Below, in pieces: positions 43,931 to 54,326 of a stretch of 64,000 nucleotides of DNA (the first letter of the stretch is position 1; each line of letters opens with the position of its first letter). The DNA lies in contig CM034389.1 of NCBI GenBank assembly GCA_019925095.2, positions 26,524,935 to 26,588,934 on the forward strand. The letters are read 5' to 3'. The notes under the pieces were generated by a model, which did not search any database, was not told the origin of the DNA, and saw nothing but the letters and a program-made list of their open reading frames with translations. A program made the position numbers and the translations under genes. The stretch is from Dendrolimus kikuchii (Eukaryota; Arthropoda; Insecta; Lepidoptera; Lasiocampidae).

Positions 43931-44466
43931 TTCGATACCGGAACCAAGACAGTCTATTATTCCGACACTGTGGAGTCCTACCAATACAAACGAAAACAGA
44001 ATATATGATACTTAAAGAAAACTACTTTAAAAACCAAGAATCACAAATAAAAATACAACACAAAACACACACAAGATCGATCTCAAAACAGACATTAACC
44101 ATCCCACCCCACAATAACCACTATGGCAAGAATACTACAAACTACTTAATACCCAAATTAATTAATCAATTGCCCACTTCACTAAGAAAATCTTTAAATG
44201 ACAAAAATATAAAACAGAAGTTAAAACACTATTACTTAGAAAAATTGCAGTGACAGCCTATTATCTGCACAAACGACGTGACTAGTTACATGGGAAAATG
44301 GATGTACAAGTTTTTGTTTTTATTTTATTTTATTTATTTATTATTTCCTAAAATTTTAAATTGCGAGGGTGTGTTGCATCACACGCAAACCTCATAGGTT
44401 TAAGTGGTGCCTTATCTGTATTTACGATGTAAATTTTTAATATAGATAAATAAATTAAATAAAAAA
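43931..44466 (+). mobile_element. LINE C-terminus and 3' end
   Basis: The frame to TGA at 44251-44253 reads NNHYGKNTTNYLIPKLINQL and LPTSLRKSLNDKNIKQKLK. The H-Y-G-x-N...Y-x-x-P-x-L-I-N pattern is typical of a non-LTR RT C-terminus. The 3' UTR ends GATAAATAAATTAAATAAAA. Truncated at the 5' side. Confidence 0.6.
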
Positions 44467-44849
44467 CCTACAATTTCATGGCAACACGTTGATATTCAAG
44501 GTTTTAAAGAAGGTGTCATCGAAGAGTATCCTATACCTATAAAATATAATCTGAAAAGATTCTATATTGATTGCCAAAGTGGAGCATCAGGCTCAATGTG
44601 CAGACCTGGGACCAAAAGAGAACCATATACTAGAATTATGAGAATCCCGCTTTTATTATCAAATCAGAACTAAACACTAGAATGATGATGAATTACTCTC
44701 CTCTGCTCCTATTTTTGATATAACAACATTGCGTACACGACTCTCTGCGGCACGAATAAACCCATGAGGCTTCTGTGTCAAATGTGTTTCTAATATATAT
44801 GAATGTAGGCATAATTGGACAATAAATTAAAAAAAATATATATATATAT
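44467..44849. other. Non-coding DNA
   Basis: Nothing recognised. Confidence 0.35.
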
Positions 44850-45060
44850 GTAAGCTGTTCGTGCAGAAACGGAGAAAGAATATATCTGCGTCCAGGCGGC
44901 CTGTCGTCAGAGGCGGCAAAACAACCCACAGCCAGTTGGTAGTAGAGTCTTTACCCGTCTGGACGACTGCTATCCCTGGTCTAGAGTATGCCGCCATAAC
45001 AACCTTGAGTTATGTCCCGGCATTAGTGACCAGGTCCTAATGCAATAAAATAAAATAAAA
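44850..45060 (+). mobile_element. SINE-like family A, internally deleted copy
   Basis: 5' end TTCGTGCAGAAACGGAG. Lacks the segment between GACCAGGTCC and the tail (AATGCAATAAAATAAAAT). Confidence 0.75.
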
Positions 45061-45214
45061 TAAAGAAATAAATACAAAAGAAAATCACTTTACCTATATT
45101 AATTAAATTGTGACGTCTGGTTATGTAGGTTTTTTATTATGCCGATGTAAAACAATTAATAATCATAACATGTATAAGTATTCCTACTTATAAGGGACTA
45201 TTTCAAATAGTATC

Positions 45215-45600
45215 TGGTACCGCCATGTAAACCTCCTTTCGACCTATTCATACTTTTCTTCGACATATTTAAATTCTTCCTTGAAATCTGACGGCGCGTT
45301 CCCTTTCGCACGTCACGTCAATCATTCATCTCATGTCATAAGATAAAATAAAATAAATTAAATCGCACCGCAAATGTAAATATATATATATATAAAATAA
45401 CATAAAATATATCGCGCCCGCACCACTATAAATAAATATAAATGCATATAAGTTATAATTAACCCGCTCCGCACCAAAATTGTGCATGATATATTAAAAC
45501 ATATTAAATTAAATACTATAAACATACTGTAACAAATAAAGTGAAGTGAAGTGGACTGAGGGCAGAGGAGCAGCCGCATTTCATTCCCATTAACCAGGTA
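45215..45600. mobile_element. LTR-like repeat X, copy 2
   Basis: Homologous to 19640-20190 without the SINE. It ends with AATAAAGTGAAGTGAAGTGG, GAGCAGCCGCATTTC and CATTAACCAG|GTAAGTGCG, a perfect splice-donor consensus at 45599. That would fit an LTR-driven leader exon. No coding region follows; a family A copy begins at 45702. Confidence 0.5.
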
Positions 45601-45701
45601 AGTGCGTGCTTATCTTCCGATTCCCATCAAAATTGTCCCACACTTCTTTTCCCGCAAATTTGACACAGTTCGCTTCCCACTAAACCCAGCGCCGCCGCAC
45701 C

Positions 45702-45965
45702 AGTATCCGTGCAGGAACGGAGAAAGAATACAATTTCCTGCGTTGGGGCGGCCTGTCGTAAGAGGCGACCAAACAACCCACAGCCAGATGATCTCTATAA
45801 CAACCTTGAGTTGCGTTCCTGTATTAGTGACCAGGTTCCAGTCTCCCTTAAGAGAGCAGCAGCGTATCTGTAGCACCTTTGGTGTCGAAGATGTCCATAG
45901 GCGATGGTAACCGCTTTCCATCAAGTGGGCCGTCTGCCTGTCTGCTGAACTCCTGCAATAAATAA
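45702..45965 (+). mobile_element. SINE-like family A with internal deletion
   Basis: Lacks about 60 bp after CAACCCACAGCCAGATG. Intact ends. Confidence 0.8.
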
Positions 45966-46620
45966 ATATATAATCTACACAGAGTAAAAATAATAAATGT
46001 ATATGGTTTTACATATCTAGATATAGGAGTTCATAGAAATGCTCCAAACCTGAAACACACATGAATTTATCGCAAGACTGATCTATTTAGTCGCAAAGTA
46101 TTGTATTACGGCACAATTTAAAAAAGTCAAAACAACATTATTTTGTTTCACGAACTCTTTCATCTCGGCTTTTTGATTAACATCAACAATTAATTTAGAG
46201 TAGCGGATATAAATCGAGCAACTGATTTGAGTCGAGTACAATGGCCAAATAGATTTATTGCGTTAAATTTGTCGAGCAGAATTAGCCTACTTTTGGTACA
46301 ATGCAAATATATTCTTTAATTTTTAAATAGGTAATTATATTTGATAGCTAATTTTGAAAATTCCGAAAGAGATATGGGGAGATATTTGCTACTATGCACA
46401 TATTTAAATGTACAGGTGGTATAGGATGTTGTAAATGAATGCGTGTTCTAGTAAACCAAGATAATTTATTCACTCATACATGTGCATTATATTATTACAA
46501 TGAGTAACGCGTCGCGGGTGAGAATAAGGGAAGACAACTGCCACTCTATGCGCATCGCATGCCATTCGATGCAATTCGCTGAGTAGGCAGTGTCCCCACA
46601 CTACGACACGAAACCTTGTT
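45966..46620. other. AT-rich DNA
   Basis: Nothing recognised. Confidence 0.4.
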
Positions 46621-46629
46621 ATGCACGTT

Positions 46630-46725
46630 AACCGAAGGCAAAATGGGAGCAAGGGGAGGGCGAGGAAGGCCAAGGAGAGCATTCATAGATTCAATAAAGG
46701 AAAAAGTATGTATAGTGGTTGTACA
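46630..46725 (+). mobile_element. LINE C-terminal remnant
   Basis: Reads KMGARGGRGRPRRAFIDSIK then EKV. GRPRRAFIDxIKEKV is a typical LINE reverse-transcriptase C-terminal motif. Confidence 0.55.
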
Positions 46726-46854
46726 AAGAAGTAAATTAATAGATGAAATTGAAAAAGAATCCACCGACAAAAGCACAGCTCTCAAGTTATAGAGGCAGAG
46801 AGATATTTGATAAAAACTATACAACGTTAAACGACGAACAAAAATATTTACTTT

Positions 46855-47045
46855 TCAATAAATCTACATACATACATAACTTCACGCCAGTTCCCTTGCG
46901 GGGTAGGCACGAACAACAGAGTGCCATTTAGGCTTATTCTTACACACCTCACTTGCCTCTTTGACATTCATAACTCTTGTCATGCAAGTTCGTCTGTTCT
47001 TAAGGCTCCTGACATCACCTTCTGCTAGTACACGATCAATATATA
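46855..47045 (-). mobile_element. RTE-like LINE (family R), 3' fragment
   Basis: (CATA)n tail to GTACACGATCAAT. Possible weak TSD TCAATAAATCTA / TCAATATATATA. It abuts a Helitron-like 5' end. Confidence 0.75.
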
Positions 47046-47345
47046 TAAAAATCAATTGCTGTTCGTTAGTCGCGCTAAAATTCGATATCGGCTGGAATTA
47101 TTTGTGGAAGTCCAAGGAAGGTTTAAAAGGTGAGTAAATATGAAAAAAATGCTTGGAATATAGTAAAAACAACAATTTCGCTTTCCCTTAGAAACTATTC
47201 CGACCTGTCAAACATTTGATGATCGTCCCGTCGTTTATAAATCAATTAAATTTAAAAGTCGTTCAGAAATCAATGAAATTTAAAAGCGAAGTTTTTTTTT
47301 GATTGTCAAACGTTTGATGTTCAGTTAATTTTTGACCACATTTTT
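47037..47345 (+). mobile_element. Helitron-like 5' region
   Basis: TCAATATATATAAAAATCAA, TTGCTGTTCGTTAGTCGCGC and GTGGAAGTCCAAGGAAGG then TTTAAAAGGTGAG are of the kind found at lepidopteran Helitron 5' ends (from memory). 3' end not located. Confidence 0.45.
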
Positions 47346-47675
47346 GTTTACTAAAGTTGAAACATTGTGCAATTATTTACGTTAAGTTTAAGTTTACCGA
47401 GTCAGCTATTAATTAAATAAAGATGAATCTTTTAAGTATAATACAATAAATACAAGCATTTTATTTAAAAAAATAATAATTGAATACATAAATATTAATA
47501 TAATTATGTAGAACCTGTTGGGAAGTTTGCTGTTCTGTTTCTTCTAAGAAAAGCAACTAAAATTAATCTGAAAACATTCGTAGAACCACGACATGCAATA
47601 AATTTCTCTATACAAGACAGTTTATTTTAAAATAAATTATTTTATTTCAAATGATTGATTAACACTCCTTGGTAT
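47346..47675. other. AT-rich DNA
   Basis: Nothing recognised. Confidence 0.4.
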
Positions 47676-48093
47676 ACCTATTTGAAACGCTGCATGCGTC
47701 TCGCGGATACCGACGTCAGTCAGAGACCGGGAGGCGCAGATATGCGCAAGATCTCCCGTAATATCGCTGCAGGGGCCCTCTAGCATCTAGGGAGCAGAGG
47801 AGTCTTCACCCCTGTTGACGAAGTGAGTTTGCCTTTCCCGGGGCATTCTCAAGCACTGATGCGCTAGGATCAGCGTGGGCGTAACTACGTTCTAAGTCTC
47901 ACACTCTTCCTGCCATAAGCGCAGGGCACATGGGAGGAGGGTGGTTTTAGTGAAGTATTGAGTCTTCGAGTCTTCACACAAGCCGGTGATTTGACTCTGG
48001 TGCGCCCATTCGTGGGTGACACCTCTCGTCGCTTTGGTCTAGTCCCTAGAAAACGCATTTCCCCCGCCTCAAAAAAAAACCTATTTGAAACGC
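47676..48093 (+). mobile_element. R1-clade-like LINE 3' end (family H) with TSD
   Basis: Starts GCATGCGTCTCGCGGATACC, parallel to the coding end of 30238-30639 but frameshifted. Then the 3' UTR with GGGCACATGGGAGGAGG and poly(A). A perfect 15-bp TSD ACCTATTTGAAACGC lies at 47676-47690 and 48079-48093. Confidence 0.85.
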
Positions 48094-48525
48094 CGTGCTT
48101 TACAAGTTGGAGCAATCTTATATTTATCATTTCCTCACAATATTTTCTTTATTTGCTCTTACAAGCATTTAATTTCGTATATCCATTCATACTATTAATT
48201 GGTGGACATTCAAATTTATATTTTTTTTTAAAAGCTAGTCGTTTTTATCTGGCATAATTAGTTTCAAAAATACATGCATACACTGTAATTATATATTCTG
48301 TTTGAATTGATTTTCCATTCATTTAAAGTTCATTACAGTAAGTATTTGATGGAGGAACAAAGGAATGACCCCACGTACCACTCTTATTAAAGTGTTGAAC
48401 TCACTGTGGAATTCTTCTTTAAAATAATGCATAGCCCTTTTTTCCCATTATACATTGTAGTTAGTATTTTCTTTTTCTTTCCACAACACTACGTGTTTGA
48501 TATATCTTTAAGTCTTGTAATTTCA

Positions 48526-48528
<3 letters not shown>
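48094..48528. other. AT-rich DNA
   Basis: Nothing recognised. Confidence 0.4.

Positions 48529-48572
<44 letters not shown>
48529..48572. repeat. (AT)n microsatellite
   Basis: About 21 AT units; a second short run at 48673-48686. Confidence 0.95.
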
Positions 48573-48582
<10 letters not shown>

Positions 48583-48699
48583 TGTTTAATAAAATAATTT
48601 TTTTTCACAGTATATTTATATGTATGTATGTATTTGTGTATATGCTGTATGTGTTTATGTGTACACGAACTTATATATATATATATACAATATCTATAG

Positions 48700-48965
48700 A
48701 AATGTTATTGGGTAAAGTGTATGGAGATAGGCACTGAAAATCAGCGCTAAATCGGGATTTAAAAAAAATTTCGATACAGCACAATGCTGAGTTGTCAACC
48801 TCGTTGACTAAAAATTTCGACGTACAAGTCTTAGTTATTTATTTATTAATTACATATATGTTTTTGTGTTTTATGTAAAAATGTTGTGAATGTATTATTT
48901 GTTTTTTATGTATAGTGTCGTATTTTTTATTTTATTTTTTTAGTCAATAAATCTTTTCTTTCTTT
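48700..48965 (+). mobile_element. LINE family Z 3' end
   Basis: GGCACTGAAAATCAGCGCT, ATACAGCACAATGCTGAG and GTCAATAAATCTTTTC then (TTTC)n; parallels 37480-37670. Confidence 0.55.
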
Positions 48966-49155
48966 CATTCAAAGTGCGTCTGGAAGAAATCGTTCGTCAC
49001 GACCGCCACTAATGTATAATAGTTTTTCGTGTTACACTGTTAGTATAGTTTTACTTTCAATTTATGTGAGATAATGGAAAATACCTACTTGTATAATAAA
49101 TAAAAGAGTCGAGTATTGAATTATACCTTAACCAGAATATTCCCTACGAAGTAGC

Positions 49156-49434
49156 TTTATTTTTTTTTATTGAAGGAGATCAGCAGACAGGTAGACGGCC
49201 CACTTGATGCAAAGTTGCTACAAATGCGCTGCTGCTCTCTTAAGTGAGACTGGAACCTGGTCACTAATGCCGGAACACAACTCAAGGTTGTTATGGCGAC
49301 ATACTTTAGACCAGAGGTGGTAGCCATCCAGTCGGGCAAATGCCCTACCACCTGGCTGTGGGTTGTTATGTCGCCTCTTACGACAGGCCGCCCGGCCGCA
49401 GGAAATTGTATTCTTTCTCCGTTCCTGCACGGAT
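49156..49434 (-). mobile_element. SINE-like family A with internal deletion
   Basis: Tail at 49157-49170. About 40 bp missing between CACTTGATGCAAAG and TTGCTACAAATG. 5' end CCGTTCCTGCACGGAT intact. Confidence 0.8.
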
Positions 49435-49487
49435 AAGAATTACTTTACTTCGGTAAAAATTTAATTAAATTAAAAACCTTCAGTGAT

Positions 49488-49735
49488 TTTTTTTTATTGC
49501 TGGAGCACAGCAGACAGGTTGACGGCCCAACTGTGATGGAAAGTGGTTACCATTGCCTATGGACAATTATTATAGCATTAATTAGCAATACCAGAGGTCC
49601 TGCCAATGTGCTGCCGGTCTTGAAGGAGAAACTGGAACCTGGCCACTGATGCCGGAACACAACTCAAAGTTGTTATGGCGGCATACTCTAGACCAGGCGT
49701 GGTAGCTATCCAGTCGGGCAAATACCCTTCCACCA
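49488..49735 (-). mobile_element. SINE-like family A, diverged and 5'-truncated
   Basis: Tail TTTTTTTTTATTGC, variant core (GTTGACGGCCCAACTGTG). Ends near CCCTTCCACCAC. Confidence 0.7.
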
Positions 49736-49744
49736 CAAAAATCA

Positions 49745-49848
49745 TCTAACCGATGGTGAAAGTTGCTTAAAAATCCGTTGCGTGGTTTAGGAGGAGTTCA
49801 CTGATATACAGTCAGACTGACGCGAAAAGCGACTTTGTTTCATACTAT
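49745..49848. mobile_element. Helitron-like remnant
   Basis: ACCGATGGTGAAAGTTGC, AAATCCGTTGCGTGG and GACGCGAAAAGCGAC are typical of lepidopteran Helitron-derived repeats (from memory). Termini absent. Confidence 0.35.
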
Positions 49849-49858
49849 CACACATACA

Positions 49859-50113
49859 TACTATTCGACGGCCTCTGTGGTTGAGCGGGATAAGCCTTTG
49901 CCGGCCTACCTCCCTGCAACGCAGAGGTTTCGGGTTCGATTCCTGGTATAGTAAATTTCGGAAACGTATTTTCTCCGTTATTTACTTTGGTCTGGGTGTC
50001 TGGGATCGGCCCCAGAGTAGTTCGTTGTATATTGGGTAATAACACAAGCGTAACTTGCTTAATTTGGGGATATACAATGTATGTGTTTGTCTGCCGATTA
50101 TTATTATACTATG
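49859..50113 (+). mobile_element. tRNA-derived SINE S1
   Basis: Head GACGGCCTCTGTGGTTGAGC, B box GGTTCGATTCC, end TGTCTGCCGATT with (ATT)n. TSD ATACTAT at about 49859-49865 and 50107-50113. Confidence 0.85.
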
Positions 50114-50286
50114 TAAAGATTTCCTGTACTATGGCTACGTAAATATCTCGCAATTATTCAACTCTAAACCACTAAAACGATCATTCCTTTGATTCAGTTA
50201 GATCATCAATCTTTTCAGACCATGTTCAAATTTCATACATTTTGGCCTATTTTGAATAAATAACCAATACGTAGGTACGTAAAAAT

Positions 50287-50578
50287 AAGTCGTGGTAGCG
50301 TAATGGCTAGCGTACGCGTCCCAAACTCAAAGGGTGCGGGTTCGATCCTGACCGGATCGCATGCACTAATTAGGTCATTTTCTGACCTAATGTGCATATT
50401 GTTACAATTACCACGTGCTAACAACAGTGAAGGAAAACATCGTGATGCAACCTGCACATCGAGATAACCGATGTGTCAAACCTGCCAAGCCGCCTTGGAC
50501 AAGCGTGGCGGGTATACTGTCGGTTCCCCAATAATGAAAGACCCGAGACCAACAATGAGACATTTATGGTCTGTTATT
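50287..50578 (+). mobile_element. tRNA-derived SINE S2, full length
   Basis: A-box-like TGGTAGCGTAATGG (50293-50306), B box GGTTCGATCC (50339-50348), body CAATTACCACGTGC, 3' end GACATTTATGGTCTG. Confidence 0.8.
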
Positions 50579-50630
50579 ACACATTATTACAACCAATACG
50601 TTATTTGTGCCAAATTGGTTTTTTATTGAC

Positions 50631-50976
50631 GTTTTTTTTGTACATACATACATACATACATACATACATAACTTCACGCCAGTTCCCTTGCGGGGTAGGC
50701 ACGAACAACAGAGTGCCATTTAGGCTTATTCTTACACACCTCACTTGCCTCTTTGACATTCATAACTCTTGTCATGCAAGCTCGTCTGTTCTTAAGGCTC
50801 CTGACATCACCTTCTGCTAGTACACGATCAATTTGATCATGGAAGGTGTGTCGTGGCCTTCCACGACTTCTGCATCCATCCACTTTTGCATTGTATATCT
50901 GTTTAGTCATTCTTTCCACATGCCCGAACCACCGGAGCATTCCTTTCCTTACCTTCACCCCGACAGGTTTTTTTGT
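50631..50976 (-). mobile_element. RTE-like LINE (family R), deletion subfamily
   Basis: Long (CATA)n tail and an open C-terminus (minus, stop at 50674-50676) lacking H-D-E-R/K after FGHVERM, as in the copy at 40710. Approximate TSD GTTTTTTTTGT (50631-50641) / GTTTTTTTGT (50967-50976). Confidence 0.8.
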
Positions 50977-51080
50977 GTTCGGACCAAAGCCAGCAGGAAG
51001 GGGCTGATGGATGGAGGTCCTGGGAATTAATTTGATGATTTAAGAAGATAAAAACGTTAATATAAATTTTGTGACATTAT

Positions 51081-51704
51081 GGGCCTTACTTATAATCGTT
51101 TCTTAAATTTAAAGAAACTGCTCAGCAACTGATTAGTGAAAATCTTACCCATAAACTCGTCTTTAGTCGAATATTTTGGGTACAACCTACGTTAATCATT
51201 CAAATTTCGTTTATCTATGCTCCTCATAGGTAAACAACACGTAATACACGTTTGTAAGTGAAAAAAAGATATTCATTGATTAGGGCCTGATTTTTTTTTT
51301 TTCAATCAATCAATCAATATCTTTATTTGCAAGAATGTAGTTTATACAGGTGTTATACAGATGTAGAAGCACAGTACATTCTACCACATAGTGGTGTACA
51401 AAAGGAATTAAATATTACAATAAAATTAAGATTATAATTTACATAAATATTCTAATTAAAAAAATATGTCAATTTTTAGTAATATGTAAGCAATTAATGT
51501 CAAGTGAAAAATTAACAAATATATCATTAAGATTTTCCATATAGATAATAACGACAAGCACTTTTAAAAAAAAAATCATCTACGGTATAGAAACATTCCT
51601 TAATCAGCCACTTTTTTAAGACTACAGTGAATTTACAGTGATTCTGATTCTCTTACTTAAGAGATGGCTAATCGTTTCTTAACGAGATTATTATAAGTAA
51701 GGCC
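51081..51704. mobile_element. MITE M3, copy 2, interrupted by LINE F
   Basis: TIRs GGGCCTTACTTATAATCG and TTATTATAAGTAAGGCC. M3 sequence runs 51081-51287 and 51641-51704, with LINE F between. Confidence 0.75.
51288..51640 (-). mobile_element. LINE F 3' end nested in M3
   Basis: T run, (CAAT)n, then ATCTTTATTTGCAAGAATG, the reverse of a LINE tail. No coding left. CTGATT on both sides may be the target duplication. Confidence 0.6.
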
Positions 51705-52261
51705 GTATATGATTAGGGTAAGACGGGACTGACACGTTGACATCATCACTAAAAGCCCCTAAATAAATTAGATAATAAAAAAAGTATATCGTTTGGTAAT
51801 TATACGAGTGTGAGAAACGCTTCAGAAATTACGTAAAAGGAAATATATGTGTGAGATCTAGATAGCATAATGCTCTGCCTAAGAATTATTGGTCGGTTTC
51901 AAAAGATTTGAGATTAGCTATTTGTGTACTAAGAAAATTGTAGAGCCAGTGGAAGTAACTCATTAATTTTATTCCCCGTTTATTATCTCATAATAATTTT
52001 GGATATTGGAAAAGTTTATTGAAAGAAATCATTTTGCAGAGCGTATGAATATCCTCTGCTAAATTAAGTGCGTCTCGGGCAATTTATTCGTGTCGTTTGC
52101 TAAATACATCCGTTTCCAATACCGTTAAATTGTGATATTTATTGTTTCTTTTAAAATATCTGTTTTTGTAGTTATTTATCATATCTGTGGGAACAACTAC
52201 TAAAAATGATGGAAACATATCTATATTAATATTATTGTTACACCTTACCGTACCTTTTACC
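51705..52261. other. AT-rich DNA
   Basis: Nothing recognised. Confidence 0.4.
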
Positions 52262-52345
52262 GATAGATACCGAGAGATAGAAGCGATGAGATATGGGATT
52301 GGCATAAGGAAAATGGGATAGGGAGAGATGAAAGTGGGCCACCGG
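52262..52345. mobile_element. Repeat C fragment
   Basis: GATAGATACCGAGAGATAG, AAAATGGGATAGGGAG and GTGGGCCACCGGCCC recall 15600-15680 and 20530-20620. Confidence 0.35.
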
Positions 52346-52346
52346 C

Positions 52347-52497
52347 CCAATGTGCATATTGTAACAACTACCACGTAATAACAACGGTGAAGGAAAACAT
52401 CGCGATGAAACCTGCACATCGAGATAACCGATATGTCAAACCTGCCAAGCCGCCTTGGAGAAGCGTGGCGGTTATACTGTCCGTTCCCCTATAATGA
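52347..52497 (+). mobile_element. tRNA-derived SINE S2, 5'-truncated
   Basis: Begins inside the body (ATGTGCATATTGTAAC) and ends GTCCGTTCCCCTATAATG. The tRNA-like head is missing. Confidence 0.7.
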
Positions 52498-52610
52498 CGT
52501 TTATTAGCTACTATTATATGTGTCACATACCTACCGTGCCGTATTTTTGTCTTTTTACAAGTCATTTGCGATTGAGAGATTTGTATTTAATAAAACGTAT
52601 TTCGTAACAG

Positions 52611-52734
52611 GTTTATTACCAGCATGTCCTAAAAAAGTAACAATTGTTGCAATTCCTAGAATGTGGAGTATCCCGAAATCTAGATTTTGTCAACTACTTT
52701 GTACTTTAGGAATCACACGAAGCAGTAAACTCAG
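52611..52734 (+). CDS. Candidate internal exon, unidentified gene
   Basis: A 124-nt open segment lies between TTTCGTAACAG (acceptor) and CTCAG|GTAATT (donor). It encodes LLPACPKKVTIVAIPRMW, then SIPKSRFCQLLCTLGITRSS, then KL. Phase in is 1 and phase out is 2, so it does not directly follow the exon ending at 11325 (phase 0). It matches none of the repeats here. The acceptor lacks a long pyrimidine tract and the protein piece is not recognised, so this is a candidate only; a transposon-derived frame is possible. Confidence 0.3.
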
Positions 52735-52924
52735 GTAATTTACGACAGCAACTGAAGATCGCTCCCATTCTGATATGTTTTAATATTTTTTTGTCTATCA
52801 TTAATCTGTAGTATGTCGGTTTTTAGGTTGGTTGGCAGATTTTATTTATTCAAAGAAAACGCGTCATATGATTTACTTTTTCCATCTAAATATTAGTAAG
52901 GGGCCTAATTTAATGGCTTTGTAC

Positions 52925-53475
52925 TTGAAAGTCGGTTACAATCAAAGTCCTAATTTTTTAACCGACTTAAAAAAAGGAGGAGGTTCTCAATTCGTCGGAA
53001 TCTTTTATTTTTTTTTATGTATGTTCACCGATTACTCCGAGATTTATGATCCGATTTACGTGATTCTTTTTTTTGTTCGACGCGGAATAGCTGTCCTTTG
53101 GTCCCCTAAATATTTGACATAGTTTGGCCCAGTAGTTTTCATTATATGAACATTTATTATGAAAAAATTTCCATTCCGTTCCATATGTACACCGATTACG
53201 CTGATATTTATGATTCGATTTACGTGATTCTTGTTTAGTTTGATGCGGAATAGTTGCCATTTGGACCCCTAAAAATTTAACATAGTTTGGCTCAGTAGTT
53301 TCCATTTTACGAACATTTTTTTCCCGTTTCTTGGGACCAATATTTTTTAAGGAGCGCGGCACCTTTCGTAGGTCTGTCTACCCATACATAGCTAGACACT
53401 AAAAAGTACGAATAAAATTAAAAACTTCGTTTAAAAAAACCGACTTCAAAAACTAAAAAACTAAAAAGTATAAAA
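52925..53475. mobile_element. AAGTCGGT-motif repeat
   Basis: Contains AAGTCGGTT / AACCGACTT as a short inverted pair (52929, 52958), AAAGGAGGAGGTTCTCAATT, two related ACCGATTACTCCGAGATTTA / ACCGATTACGCTGATATTTA blocks about 165 bp apart, and AAACCGACTTC near the end. A widespread lepidopteran-type repeat (from memory); class not assigned. Confidence 0.5.
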
Positions 53476-53643
53476 TAACTTATTTCTAAAGCTATTATTA
53501 TTAATATATATTATCTAAAACATCTTGAAGTCGGTGCAAAGTAAAACATAAAAATTACTATATTTTGGAAATTACTAAGCACCGACTTTAAGATGTTTTA
53601 GATAATATATATTAATAATAATAGCTTTAGAAATAAGTTATTT
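53473..53643. repeat. Large hairpin, 65-bp arms
   Basis: 53473-53537 and 53579-53643 are inverted complements with one mismatch (C/T in GACTT(C/T)AAG). The loop is 41 nt. The arms end in GCACCGACTT, linking the hairpin to the AAGTCGGT repeat just upstream. Confidence 0.9.
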
Positions 53644-54326
53644 AAGGTTTTAAGAGTGATGTCAGGAGCCTTAAGAACAGACGAGTGTGCATGACAAGAG
53701 TTATGAATGTCAAACAAGCAAGTGAGGTGTGTAAGAATGGGCCTAAATGGCGCTCTGTTGTTCGTGCCTACCCCGCAAGGGAACTGGCGTGAAGTTATGT
53801 ATGTATGTATGTAAAAATATTGATTAAGTACTAATAACATGGAAGAAGAATAATTGCAATTATAATGGCCCAAAAAACGCACCCAACTCTTAAAAGCTCC
53901 GGAATCCTTCATTCAATTGCCTTACTACTATGGGTATGGAAAAATAATACTATAGTATTGTTCTTCCATACTATAGGTAGAAATTTGACATTACCTCTAT
54001 GGAGCTTATGACAAATTTTAATCAATAGTAAGGCAAACAAACGATTTTTTATTGCAACAGTTCAGCAGACAGGCAGGCGGCCCACCTGATGGAAAGCGGT
54101 TACCATCGCTTATAGACATTTGCAACACCAAAGGCGTTACAAATGCGTTGCTGCTCTCTTAAAGGAGACTGCAACCTGGCCACTAATGGCGGAACACAGC
54201 GCGGGGTTGTTATGGCGCCATTTAGGCCCATTCTTACAGAATGGGCCTAAATGGCGCTCTGTTGTTCGTGCCTACCCCGCAAGGGAACTGGCGTGAAGTT
54301 ATGTATGTATGTATGTTATTTAAGGT
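53637..54326 (+). mobile_element. Composite family R insertion with outer TSD
   Basis: GTTATTTAAGGT occurs at 53637-53648 and 54315-54326, bracketing (i) a family R 3' part (53655-53813, ending in ATGT repeats), (ii) about 230 bp of unrelated DNA, (iii) a family A fragment, and (iv) a second family R 3' end (54238-54314) preceded by its own inverted start (54215-54238). The single outer TSD suggests one insertion event. Confidence 0.6.
54040..54214 (-). mobile_element. SINE-like family A fragment inside composite
   Basis: Tail TTTTTTATTGCAACAG, then the core to GGTTGTTATGG, where it is cut by the inverted family R piece. Confidence 0.75.
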
